The notes below the pieces were generated by a model. The model ran no database searches. It was not told the origin of the DNA and saw only the letters and a program-made list of their open reading frames with translations. DNA of 64,000 nt, taken from Hormiphora californensis. Taxonomy: Eukaryota > Ctenophora > Tentaculata > Cydippida > Pleurobrachiidae. The position numbers were made by a program, and so were the translations under genes. The stretch is from assembly GCA_020137815.1 (NCBI GenBank), contig CM035351.1:151438-215437 (forward strand), in the 5' to 3' direction. Positions 45,941 through 59,700 of the stretch are shown one piece after another (the first letter of the stretch is position 1; each line of letters opens with the position of its first letter).

Positions 45941-46736
45941 ATTACTAGGAGGGGGAGAGAGGGGGGTTAGTAAACAGCTAATTAGAACTGGGGGAGGGAG
46001 AGGGGGGAGGGTTAGTAAACATACTGTGAGGGGGTACCAGGGGGTAAGCAGGGGAGGGTTATAGGGGGTTGGGGCAGGGGAAGGTTATAGGTGGTTGAGG
46101 GCAGGGGTTAGTAGACAGAACATGGGGAAGATGGGGGAGGGAGAGAGAAGGGGGTTTAGCAATGGGACAGAGAAAGGGTTTAGCAATGGGAGAGAGAAGG
46201 GGGTTAGCAGGGAGATAGAGATGAGGAGGGTAGGAGTCAAGGCGAGTAACAGGTTAGAAGATAATGAAGAAGGGGGTGATGAGGGTGAGAGAAGAAGGGT
46301 GAGAGGAGGAGGTAGTTCTTGGTTAAGTTAATGAAGTTAATGAAACTGATTAGGCCAGTTTGGAACGAATTTTTCAGAGATAATAATCTAGAGGATGATA
46401 GATGCAGATTCCACAAGTGCTACCATTCTATTTAGCGGATATTTCGTATTAACATGCTTACGAGGCAACTAAAATTAGTGTGTAAGGTGTTGTTCATATT
46501 GACCTGTAATTAGGTAATATATCAACTGATGTCATAATACCCATGTGTAATACCTGTGTAATACACCTGTATAACTGTGTGTCCTAATACTGACTACACT
46601 CTATACCATAGTTTTTGTAGATCTCCCACTACATATATTACAGCTACAACAAGCTACAACAAGCTACAACAAGCTCTACAACAAGCTACAACAAGCTACA
46701 ACAAGCTCTACAACAAGCTACAACAAGCTCTACAAC
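45941..46736. promoter_or_regulatory. Shared upstream region between the MARCH-like and lipoxygenase genes
   Basis: The region nearest the MARCH start is G-rich, with repeated GGGGGTTAGTAAAC and GGTTTAGCAATGGGA words (45950-46320). Nearest the lipoxygenase exon 1 there is an AT-rich stretch with CATATATTA at 46631-46639, then about ten CTACAACAAG repeats in the presumed 5' UTR. A bidirectional promoter is plausible but no specific site can be named. ORFs across the G-rich part are artefacts. Confidence 0.45.
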
Positions 46737-47344
46737 ATGGACGGGGGTTATAAAGGAGCAGATTATAAAGGATCACTAGATGGGGGCTCCTCAGTGTACT
46801 CTATTCTAATACACACTGGTTCTGTTTACCCTCAACTCAAATCAACAAGGTAAGATCTACTATGTATTCCTAGTAAAGTCGGATTTTTTGAAACTGTCAC
46901 CCCCCTGAAATAACAAAATGTGTCATATCTCCGATTCCTGATAAGATAGAGACTTGAAATTTGGAGGTTCGGAAGAACTTAGCAAGATCTTCGTAACCTC
47001 CAAATTTCAAGTCTCTATCTCATCAGGAACCAGATCAACTAGGTAAGATAGGGGGGGTCTCATGTTGGTTTTGTTGAGACCATGAGACATGAGACCCCCC
47101 CCCCCCCGGTAAGATCTACTGTCTATGTTTTCCTAGTAGCGGGTTTTAGACCACATGGTCAGACCCTAACCCACAACTCGAATCAACTTAAGGTACTTAT
47201 TCTCTGTTATAAGTGACTTACTTAGTAAGATATATTCTTTGTTAAGTACTACGGGATACAATAAATATATTTATATTTTCTCTCTCCCTCATACTCGTCT
47301 ATTGTCCCAATTTAAATGTGTCTTGCAACCTCTCTCACTGCATC

Positions 47345-47396
<52 letters not shown>

Positions 47397-47716
47397 CTTT
47401 ACTAAAAAGGTCTCTGATATCTCTGTTATAAAAAAGTAACAAAACCCACGACCAGAGAGCTCAACAAACATGGGTCATGGTTACTGAGACGTGGTTTATG
47501 ATTAGTAACCATTGGTAACCATGGTTACTCAGCATGATTAATGGAGCAAATATCAGTAACAGAGTTTTAAACGAAGGGATAATAGCTATTTGGATTCAAA
47601 GCCTCCAAAACCACTTATATTAGCTGTTGAGTAGCTACTGGCTCCCCACATGATACTCTTTATTTGGCCAACTCCCTCTTTCTCTGTCTCTCTCTCTCTC
47701 TGTCTCTGTCTCTCTC

Positions 47717-47756
<40 letters not shown>

Positions 47757-50700
47757 AACGACCCTGCCCCTGACAAAGTTACAAAGTTGTATAACATGAT
47801 TCGTGACAACACATCGCCTGGTTCAATGAATAAGTATACTCCAGATGAGCTGCACGATCTGATAGGTAGAGGAATGCCTGTTCCTGATATCAGTATTGAA
47901 ATCTTTAATGGGAGGAAGTACATGAAGAACAATCTTGCGTATTTTCTGTCGGAGGCATGCATTCTACTTTTTGATCTTGCATTCCCCCTGGGGAGTAGGA
48001 GACCGTCAACTTCCAGTGTTGATGGGGAGGACGAGAGGAACAGCCTACAGAAGGAGCTGGCTGATACCCACCGTAGGATAATTGATCTTCAAGATCAAGT
48101 TATCCAGCTGAAAGATGAAATTCGAAATGTGGAGTCTGCAGCTTTGACGAAGACTGTACAGCGTGACCTGAAGAGCTATTCAGCTATCTTGACGCAGAAC
48201 TGTAGTGCTGCACTAGCTCCAATGAAAATCCAAGAAGCTGTCAGTAAAGCATCAGTCCCAAGAGCTGACCAAGAGGACCGCTCCAAGAATCTGATGATTT
48301 TTGGGCTGCCCGAGGAACCTGCTGGAGGTACTGTGGATGCCACGGTTACGTCTCTGTTAGAGGAACTGAACGAGAAGCCGCTTCTGGACAGCTGTATCAG
48401 GTTGGGTTCAAAAGTTGAGGGTAAGGTTAGGCCTGTTAAAGTGACATTGAAGTCTAGGGACAGTCTCCTTGTTCTTTTGAGGAAGGCCTGTGAGTTGAGA
48501 AAGTCTGACAGTTATAGCCGTGTTTATATCGAGCCAGACAGAAGTTTTGAAGAGAGGGTTGAAAGAAGGAAATCCATTAAAACTCTTAATGAACTGAGAC
48601 ATGAGCACCCAGAGAGAAAGTACATTCTGAGAAAAGGTGTGATAGAGTCCTGAACTCCAATTGCCCCCCTTCTTTTTGAGACTTTTATTGCTTTAAAATG
48701 TCAATCCTTATCGAGTATCGATCTCTTCGCCACGGGCTGGACTCAGTATGTTTATTTATTTTATGTTAGTTTTCATTGCTGTATTGTCACCATTATTTTC
48801 CAGCCAGCCAGGTTTTTTTTTGGGAGCATCCTGTTGGGAGAGCCCACATTGTGCTGCAAAGTACAGCAGTATTAATGAATGTTAATTAATGCTGTACAAA
48901 TAAATAGGGCCCCTTTTAAAAAAACTCTGCCAAAAATGGCAGTTGACAATTTACACCTCTCTCCCCCCCAGGGATGCCCTTTACTCCCCCTCCTCCCAGG
49001 GTCCCCTTTACTACCCTCTTCCCTCCAGGTGTCCCCTTTATACCCCCTCCCCCCCCCAGGTGTATCCCTTTAAAAACCCCCTCTCTCTTCCCGGGGTATG
49101 CCCTTTTCTACCTCTCTCTCCCTCCCGGGGGTTTTCCCTTTTAAATCCCCTCTCCTTCCCCCCCAGGTGTTTTCCCTTTACACCCCTCTCCCCCCTCCCA
49201 GGTGTAAAGCCCTTTATACCCCTTTTCCCCCCCAGGTTATCCCTTTTTACCTCTCCTCCCCCTGTTGCCTTTTTTAAACCCCTCCTTTCCCCGGGGTACG
49301 GGGCCCTTTACTACCTCTCTCTCCCTCCCAGGTGTATGCCCTTTACTACCTCTCTCTCTCTCCCAGGTGTATGCCCTTTACTACCTCTCTCCCTCCCAGG
49401 TGTATGCCCTTTACTACCTCTCTCCTCCCAGGTGTACGCCCTTTACTACCTCTCTCCTCCCAGGTGTACGCCCTTTACTACCTCTCTCCTCCCAGGTGTA
49501 TGCCCTTTACTACCTCTCTCCTCCCAGGTGTATGCCCTTTACTACCTCTCTCCCTCCCAGGTGTACGCCCTTTACTACCTCTCTCCTCCCAGGTGTATGC
49601 CCTTTACTACCTCTCTCCTCCCAGGTGTATGCCCTTTACTACCTCTCTCCTCCCAGGTGTACGCCCTTTACTACCTCTCTCCTCCCAGGTGTACGCCCTT
49701 TACTACCTCTCTCCTCCCAGGTGTATGCCCTTTACTACCTCTCTCCTCCCAGGTGTACGCCCTTTACTACCTCTCTCCTCCCAGGTGTATGCCCTTTACT
49801 ACCTCTCTCCTCCCAGGTGTATGCCCTTTACTACCTCTCTCTCCTCCCAGGTGCACGCCCTTTACTACCTCTCTCTCCCTCCCAGGTGTATGCCCTTTAC
49901 TACCTCTCTCCTCCCAGGTGTATGCCTTTTACTACCTCTCTCTCCTCCCAGGTGTATGCCTTTTACTACCTCTCTCTCCCTCCCAGGTGTATGCCCTTTA
50001 CTACCTCTCTCTCCCTCCCAGGTGTATGCCCTTTACTACCTCTCTCTCCCTCCCAGGTGTATGCCCTTTACTACCTCTCTCCTCCCAGGTGTATGCCCTT
50101 TACTACCTCTCTCCTCCCAGGTGTATGCCCTTTACTACCTCTCTCCTCCCAGGTGTATGCCCTTTACTACCTCTCTCTCCCTCCCAGGTGTATGCCCTTT
50201 ACTACCTCTCTCTCCCTCCCAGGTGTATGCCCTTTACTACCTCTCTCTCCCAGGTGTATGCCCTTTACTACCTCTCTCTCCCTCCCAGGTGTACGCCCTT
50301 TACTACCTCTCTCCTCCCAGGTGTATGCCCTTTACTACCTCTCTCCTCCCAGGTGTATGCCCTTGCCAGTCATTACTGCCGGGGTCATGGCGTCAATGAA
50401 GTGTTCACAGTGGCTGCATACCGTACCCTGCCAACATGTCATCCCGTTCTGAGGCTCCTCAGACCCCACATTCAGGGGGTAACTGCCGTCAATGGACAGG
50501 TATCTTGTAACCATGGTAACCAGGTATCTATATAGACTCCTCAGACCCCACATTCAGGGGGTAACTGCCGTCAATGGACAGGTATCAATGGCAACAAGAT
50601 TCTATATCTTGTTGGTATCTCTCAGCTGTCTACATGTATACTTTTTAGTAGACAATATACTCAGAGTGAGCTATTGATCCTTGAACCAGTGAGCACTGGA

Positions 50701-53700
50701 AATTAGAATGCTCCAAATCACTGCGCTGGCAAGCACAAAGGTTCCCCCCCCCCCCCCCCGATCCAAATAATGATATACATATTTGCAGGCGAGAACCCCC
50801 CCCCCCCCGCTCCAAATAATGATATACATAATATATTTGCAGGCGAGAACCCCCCCCCCCCCCCCCCCCCGCTCCAAATAATGATATACATAATATATTT
50901 GCAGGCGAGAACCCCCCCCCCCTCCCCCCGCTCCAAATAATGATATACATAATATATTTGCAGGCGAGAACCCCCCCCCCCTCCCCCCGATCCAAATAAT
51001 GATATACATAATATATTTGTAGGCGAGAACCCCCGATCCAAATAATGATATACATAATATATTTGCAGCCCCCCCCCCGCTCCAAATAATGATATACATA
51101 ATAGTATACATAATATATTTGCAGCCCCCCCCCCCCCCGATCCAAATAATGATATACATATTTGCAGGCGAGAACCTTTCTAGTTAGTAAAGACAAGAGC
51201 AGTGCGTTTGCGTTATTTCTCTCTGCGGGGGACGATCTACAGCGAGTATTTCACAACTACTACTCTAAAGTATTCTCTTATAATTCACTAATAGGTTAGT
51301 TTGTGTTACAGAGAGGGGTGTGGGTGATATGGGGCTGGTAGGAGGGATGTCAGGGGACCAAATAACATGCTACTAAACTCCCTCTCCTCGTATAGTTCCT
51401 AAAGATGTGGCAGAGAGGGGTGTGGGTGATATGTCTGCAGAGTATCTCTACAGGGACGACACCCTCGCCTTCTGGAACATTCTAGAAGACTATGTGAAGG
51501 GTGTTGTGACACACAGCTATACAAGTGATGAGAATGTGGCCGCTGATTTTGAGCTGCAGAACTTTGTTAAAGAGGTGGGTGGGGTGGGTGGGGTGGGTGG
51601 GGTGGGGTGGGGGGGGTGGGGTGGGTGGGGTGGGGTGGGTGGGGTGGGGTGGGTGGGCGGGGATAGTAGGAGGGGTGTTGTGACACACAGCTACACAAGT
51701 GATGAGAATGTGGCCGCTGATTTTGAGCTGCAGAACTTTGTTAAAGAGGTAATGTATCTCACATGGCAGGTGTCACATGTCAGGTAATATGTTTTTGTAT
51801 GTAGGCCGTAGGGGGTTGAGTCACAGCTTCGACACTGTGCTCAAACTATGAACTGAATTAGAGAGGTATTACAATTAGAGAGGTATGTATTTTAAAAGCA
51901 ATGCATTAGCAAAATGCTGGGCGTCTTGAAGATGGTGAGAGAGGGAAATGTGAGAACTAAATCAAGGGGTTATAACACCGTACTAGTATTAGTTAAATGG
52001 TTCTCATAAAATCTTAATATAGGGTAAATGGGGGGGGGGGGGGGTAAATGATTCTTTAAGGAACGTTTCAGAATAAATAATTCAAGAATCACTCAGTGTT
52101 TATGTAGTTGTAAATTAGCTGTCAAACAGCGAGAGAGAAAGAGAGAGTTCGTTATATGTTTTAAATCCAGCGTACTGCATAAATCTATATACAGATTTGA
52201 GGAAAAGAAAGCTAGATCTACAGGGAAAATTCACCACCTAAAATCACTCTCGACTAGTATGGGCATTAGTGACCGTATAATTCAATCACTGCGCTGGCAA
52301 GCGCAAAGGTGGCCCCATCCATCCCCCGAAAAAAATCCCCCCCAAAAACGGCCCGCTTGCTCACAGCGTATATATACTTATTTCATACTTTTAGCCCATT
52401 TTGGCACTTTTTGACACGCCATAACTTCGGAACCGAAAGAGCTAGGAAGCTGAAATTTTGTACTTAGAAGCTTCTTGTAGACATCTATCGATGGTAAAAA
52501 TGTCAAGTGGCTAGCTCTTTTTGTTCAAAAGTTATAACACCACCCCCAAAACAGAAAATTCAGTGTGGGGATAACTAGGTTGATATATACATACATAGAC
52601 GTATAGACGCTTTGTTACCTTCCGTTTGGTCCCAGTTTGAGACGAACCAGACATCGTACGACCTTAAACCAAGCGGCAATCGACAGATAATTGTCTCGTG
52701 CATGTACCCATTTGGGTGGCGACTCTTCATCTTGCCTATGACGCGCGCAATGACGTCACGAGTGACGTCATTGCGCGAGACCGACTAACTTTTTTCAAAC
52801 GCTTCTAGCACCCTGAAGACGTGTTCCGATTTCTGATTTGACGAAAAATCGTTACCTGCAAATCGTCTAAACTTTCAGATACTATATCGCGAATTTTCGT
52901 AGCTGATCATTTTGAGCCCTTAAATCGCGTCGGAAGTCAAAAATTAGACGAAAAATTCAGCAAAATGAAAATTTTTCGAGCAAAACCTCCCTTTCCTGAC
53001 CACTGTGGTCAATGATACTTTACAAGCTTCTTCAGGGTATTCATTCAAAATATACTGTGATGCAATTACGTCGTTAAAAGTCACTAATTACGTCAGATGA
53101 CGTCATAATGACGTCAAAATTACGATTTTCACAGAAATTCGTCTCATTTCTCATATAACACATCATTTTGACAATTTTACACCATGAAATAATGTCATAC
53201 TGACATTAGAAACCAAAAAGGGACCTAAATTAAGCCAAAAACTAATTGGAATTAGTTGGCGGGAAAGGTGGCCCACTTACACCTTTGCCTGCTGCCGGGT
53301 TTTATTTTAAAATGTATCAGGGATATAAGAGGTGAGTGAAATAGAGTAAGAGAAAGGGTGATATTGAGATACCGACGCGTCGAAGAGAATGACAGTTCGT
53401 GGTACCCGGTAGCTGCAAAAGGTGTGAGTGGGCCACCTTTCCCGCCAACTAATTCCAATTAGTTTTTGGCTTAATATTCTATAGGTGGTAAAGGAGGGAT
53501 TTGGTGATCTGCCATCAGGAGGAGGATTTCCTAGCAGCTTACAATCTCTAACAAGTCTAACAGAGTATCTGACAGCTATCATCTTCAACGGATCCGTCTA
53601 CCATGCTGCAGTAAACTTCCAGGTTACACAATATATACATGATTTATATAACGGGGTGGGGAGGCAATGAACACATAAGGTGTGATGTATAGTAAATTTA

Positions 53701-56700
53701 GAAATGTAGGATAGCACATAATTAACAACTACCACCCTTATAGACATTAACATGGGGAGGGAGTAGTATAGTGTGGACAGTTGGGACCTATTTTAGCCTC
53801 CTAAGCGAGCCACCATTTTGTATGTGCATGTCACGTGACTTCTAATTACCAAAATTATGCGGCGCTGGCAAGAGTTGTTCACTAGAATATCGGGAGCGCC
53901 NNNNNNNNNNNNNNNNNNNNNNNNNNNNNNNNNNNNNNNNNNNNNNNNNNNNNNNNNNNNNNNNNNNNNNNNNNNNNNNNNNNNNNNNNNNNNNNNNNNN
54001 TTTTGGGGCGAGTAATTATTAGGGTGGGGATTTTCCTATATTAAAGGGTGGGTTTCCATTTATTAGGGGGGTGGGTAAATTTAAATTTAGGGTAGGATGG
54101 ATTATTTATTTGGTGAGGAGGGATTGGTATATATATATAGGTGGGGGAGTTGTATTAAATTTAAGGTGGTAGGGAGGATTTGGTGACCTATAATTAATAT
54201 CTATGGGTAGAGGATTGGGGTTATTAAATTCTAAGGTGGTAGAGGAGGGATTGGTGACCTATATTTATATTAGGGGTAAGAGATTTGTGAGAATTATATT
54301 TATAGTTGGTAGAGAGGTTTGTGACCGTTAATTAAATTCATGTGTGGAGGGTTTGGTGACCGTATAATTTAATATTCTATGGTGGTAGAGAGGATTGGGT
54401 GACGATATTTAATATTTTAGTGTAAGGGGATTGGTGGTATAATATATTTATGTTAGAGGGGGATTGGTGACCGTATAATTTAATATTCTAGGTGGTAGAG
54501 GAGGGTTTGGTGACCGTATATTTAATATTCATAGGGGTAGAGGAGGGATTGGGACCGTATATTTAATATTATAGTGGTAGAGGAGGGATTTGTTGACCGT
54601 ATAATTTATATTCTATAGGGGTAGAGAGGATTTGGTCCCGTATAATTAATATTCATAGGGGTAGGAGGATTTGGTGCCGTATAATTTAATATTCTATAGG
54701 TGGTAAGGAGGATGGGACCGAAATTAATATTTATAGGTGGTAGGGAGGGATTTGACCTATAATTTAATATTCTTAGGTGTAGAGGAGGGAGGTTTGGTGA
54801 CGTTAATAAATTCTTAGGTGGGTAGGGGGGGTTGGTGACCGTATAATTTAATATTCTATAGGTGGTTAGGAGGGATTGGTGACCGTATAATTTAATATTC
54901 TATAGGTGGTAAGGAGGGATTGTTGACCGTATAATTAATATTCTATAGGTGGTTAGAGGAGGGATTTGGGACCGTATAATTTAATTTCTATGGTGGTGAG
55001 GAGGGATTTGGTGACCGTATAATTTAATATTCTATAGTGAGAGAGGAGGGATTTGGTGACCGTATAATTAATATTCATGGGGTAGGGAGGGATTTGGTGA
55101 CCGTTAATTTAATATTCTTAGGGTGGTAGAGGAGGGATTTTGGGTGACGTATTTATTTAGTATTCTATGGTGGTAAGGAGGATTTGGTTGACCGTATATT
55201 ATAATATTCTATAGGTGGTAGAGGAGGGATTTGGTGACCGTATAATTTAATATTCTATAGGTGGTAGAGGAGGGATTTGGTGACCGTATTTAATTAATAT
55301 TCTATAGGTGGTGAGGAGGGATTTGGTGTACCGTATAATTTAATATTCTATAGGTGGTAGAGGAGGGATTTGGTGACCGTATAATTTAATATTCTATAGG
55401 TGGTAGAGGAGGGATTTGGTGACCGTATAATTTAATATTCTATAGGTGGTAGAGGAGGGATTTGGTGACCGTATAATTTAATATATTCTATAGGTGGTAG
55501 AGGAGGGATTTGGTGACCGTATAATTTAATATTCTATAGGTGGTAGAGGAGGGATTTGGTGACCGTATAATTTAATATTCTATAGGTGGTAGAGGAGGGA
55601 TTTGGTGACCGTATAATTTAATATTCTATAGGTGGTAGAGGAGGGATTTGGTGACCGTATAATTTAATATTCTATAGGTGGTAGAGGAGGGATTTGGTGA
55701 CCGTATAATTTAATATTCTATAGGTGGTAGAGGAGGGATTTGGTGACCGTATAATTTAATATTCTATAGGTGGTAGAGGAGGGATTTGGTGACCGTATAA
55801 TTTAATATTCTATAGGTGGTAGAGGAGGGATTTGGTGACCGTATAATTTAATATTCTATAGGTAGGTAGAGGAGGGATTTGGTGACCGTATAATTTAATA
55901 TTCTATAGGTGGTAGAGGAGGGATTTGGTGACCGTATAATTTAATATTCTATAGGTGGTAGAGGAGGGATTTGGTGACCGTATAATTTAATATTCTATAG
56001 GTGGTAGAGGAGGGATTTGGTGACCGTATAATTTAATATTCTATAGGTGGTAGAGGAGGGATTTGGTGACCGTATAATTTAATATTCTATAGGTGGTAGA
56101 GGAGGGATTTGGTGACCGTATAATTTAATATTCTATAGGTGGTAGAGGAGGGATTTGGTGACCGTATAATTTAATATTCTATAGGTGGTAGAGGAGGGAT
56201 TTGGTGACCGTATAATTTAATATTCTATAGGTGGTAGAGGAGGGATTTGGTGACCGTATAATTTAATATTCTATAGGTGGTAGAGGAGGGATTTGGTGAC
56301 CGTATAATTTAATATTCTATAGGTGGTAGAGGAGGGATTTGGTGACCGTATAATTTAATATTCTATAGGTGGTAGAGGAGGGATTTGGTGACCGTATAAT
56401 TTAATATTCTATAGGTGGTAGAGGAGGGATTTGGTGACCGTATAATTTAATATTCTATAGGTGGTAGAGGAGGGATTTGGTGACCGTATAATTTAATATT
56501 CTATAGGTGGTAGAGGAGGGATTTGGTGACCGTATAATTTAATATTCTATAGGTGGTAGAGGAGGGATTTGGTGACCGTATAATTTAATATTCTATAGGT
56601 GGTAGAGGAGGGATTTGGTGACCGTATAATTTAATATTCTATAGGTGGTAGAGGAGGGATTTGGTGACCGTATAATTTAATATTCTATAGGTGGTAGAGG

Positions 56701-59700
56701 AGGGATTTGGTGACCGTATAATTTAATATTCTATAGGTGGTAGAGGAGGGATTTGGTGACCGTATAATTTAATATTCTATAGGTGGTAGAGGAGGGATTT
56801 GGTGACCGTATAATTTAATATTCTATAGGTGGTAGAGGAGGGATTTGGTGACCGTATAATTTAATATTCTATAGGTGGTAGAGGAGGGATTTGGTGACCG
56901 TATAATTTAATATTCTATAGGTGGTAGAGGAGGGATTTGGTGACCGTATAATTTAATATTCTATAGGTGGTAGAGGAGGGATTTGGTGACCGTATAATTT
57001 AATATTCTATAGGTGGTAGAGGAGGGATTTGGTGACCGTATAATTTAATATTCTATAGGTGGTAGAGGAGGGATTTGGTGACCGTATAATTTAATATTCT
57101 ATAGGTGGTAGAGGAGGGATTTGGTGACCGTATAATTTAATATTCTATAGGTGGTAGAGGAGGGATTTGGTGACCGTATAATTTAATATTCTATAGGTGG
57201 TAGAGGAGGGATTTGGTGACCGTATAATTTAATATTCTATAGGTGGTAGAGGAGGGATTTGGTGACCGTATAATTTAATATTCTATAGGTGGTAGAGGAG
57301 GGATTTGGTGACCGTATAATTTAATATTCTATAGGTGGTAGAGGAGGGATTTGGTGACCGTATAATTTAATATTCTATAGGTGGTAGAGGAGGGATTTGG
57401 TGACCGTATAATTTAATATTCTATAGGTGGTAGAGGAGGGATTTGGTGACCGTATAATTTAATATTCTATAGGTGGTAGAGGAGGGATTTGGTGACCGTA
57501 TAATTTAATATTCTATAGGTGGTAGAGGAGGGATTTGGTGACCGTATAATTTAATATTCTATAGGTGGTAGAGGAGGGATTTGGTGACCGTATAATTTAA
57601 TATTCTATAGGTGGTAGAGGAGGGATTTGGTGACCGTATAATTTAATATTCTATAGGTGGTAGAGGAGGGATTTGGTGACCGTATAATTTAATATTCTAT
57701 AGGTGGTAGAGGAGGGATTTGGTGACCGTATAATTTAATATTCTATAGGTGGTAGAGGAGGGATTTGGTGACCGTATAATTTAATATTCTATAGGTGGTA
57801 GAGGAGGGATTTGGTGACCGTATAATTTAATATTCTATAGGTGGTAGAGGAGGGATTTGGTGACCGTATAATTTAATATTCTATAGGTGGTAGAGGAGGG
57901 ATTTGGTGACCGTATAATTTAATATTCTATAGGTGGTAGAGGAGGGATTTGGTGACCGTATAATTTAATATTCTATAGGTGGTAGAGGAGGGATTTGGTG
58001 ACCGTATAATTTAATATTCTATAGGTGGTAGAGGAGGGATTTGGTGACCGTATAATTTAATATTCTATAGGTGGTAGAGGAGGGATTTGGTGACCGTATA
58101 ATTTAATATTCTATAGGTGGTAGAGGAGGGATTTGGTGACCGTATAATTTAATATTCTATAGGTGGTAGAGGAGGGATTTGGTGACCGTATAATTTAATA
58201 TTCTATAGGTGGTAGAGGAGGGATTTGGTGACCGTATAATTTAATATTCTATAGGTGGTAGAGGAGGGATTTGGTGACCGTATAATTTAATATTCTATAG
58301 GTGGTAGAGGAGGGATTTGGTGACCGTATAATTTAATATTCTATAGGTGGTAGAGGAGGGATTTGGTGACCGTATAATTTAATATTCTATAGGTGGTAGA
58401 GGAGGGATTTGGTGACCGTATAATTTAATATTCTATAGGTGGTAGAGGAGGGATTTGGTGACCGTATAATTTAATATTCTATAGGTGGTAGAGGAGGGAT
58501 TTGGTGACCGTATAATTTAATATTCTATAGGTGGTAGAGGAGGGATTTGGTGACCGTATAATTTAATATTCTATAGGTGGTAGAGGAGGGATTTGGTGAC
58601 CGTATAATTTAATATTCTATAGGTGGTAGAGGAGGGATTTGGTGACCGTATAATTTAATATTCTATAGGTGGTAGAGGAGGGATTTGGTGACCGTATAAT
58701 TTAATATTCTATAGGTGGTAGAGGAGGGATTTGGTGACCGTATAATTTAATATTCTATAGGTGGTAGAGGAGGGATTTGGTGACCGTATAATTTAATATT
58801 CTATAGGTGGTAGAGGAGGGATTTGGTGACCGTATAATTTAATATTCTATAGGTGGTAGAGGAGGGATTTGGTGACCGTATAATTTAATATTCTATAGGT
58901 GGTAGAGGAGGGATTTGGTGACCGTATAATTTAATATTCTATAGGTGGTAGAGGAGGGATTTGGTGACCGTATAATTTAATATTCTATAGGTGGTAGAGG
59001 AGGGATTTGGTGACCGTATAATTTAATATTCTATAGGTGGTAGAGGAGGGATTTGGTGACCGTATAATTTAATATTTTATAGGTGGTAGAGGAGGGATTT
59101 GGTGACCGTATAATTTAATATTCTATAGGTGGTAGAGGAGGTATTTGGTGACCGTATAATTTAATATTCTATAGGTGGTTGAGGAGGGATTTGGTGACCG
59201 TATAATTTAATATTCTATAGGTGGTAAAGGAGGGATTTGGTGACCGTATAATTTAATATTCTATAGGTGGTAGAGGAGGGATTTGGTGACCGTATAATTT
59301 AATATTCTATAGGAGGTAGAGGAGGGATTTGGTGACCGTATAATTTAATATTCTATAGGTGGTAGAGGAGGGATTTGGTGACCGTATAATTTAATATTCT
59401 ATAGGAGGTAGAGGAGGGATTTGGTGACCGTATAATTTAATATTTTATAGGTGGTAGAGGAGGGATTTGGTGACCGTATAATTTAATATTCTATAGGTGG
59501 TAGAGGAGGGATTTGGTGACCGTATAATTTAATATATTATATAGGTGGTAGAGGAGGGATTTGGTGACCGTATAATTTAATATTATATAGGTGGTAGAGG
59601 AGGGATTTGGTGACCGTATAATTTAATATTCTATAGGTGGTTGAGGAGGGATTTGGTGACCGTATAATTTAATATTTTATAGGTGGTAGAGGAGGGATTT

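Noticed and set aside
48943-50535. Long ORFs (530, 395 and 355 codons) with Leu/Pro/Tyr repeats
   Set aside because: They run through array H in all three frames, so the openness comes from the repeat unit lacking stops. The true coding content is the short exon at its right end.
50645-51196. 183-codon minus-strand ORF with YYVYHYL repeats
   Set aside because: It reads the C-run/AT array J on the wrong strand. The plus strand has a lipoxygenase exon with good motifs.
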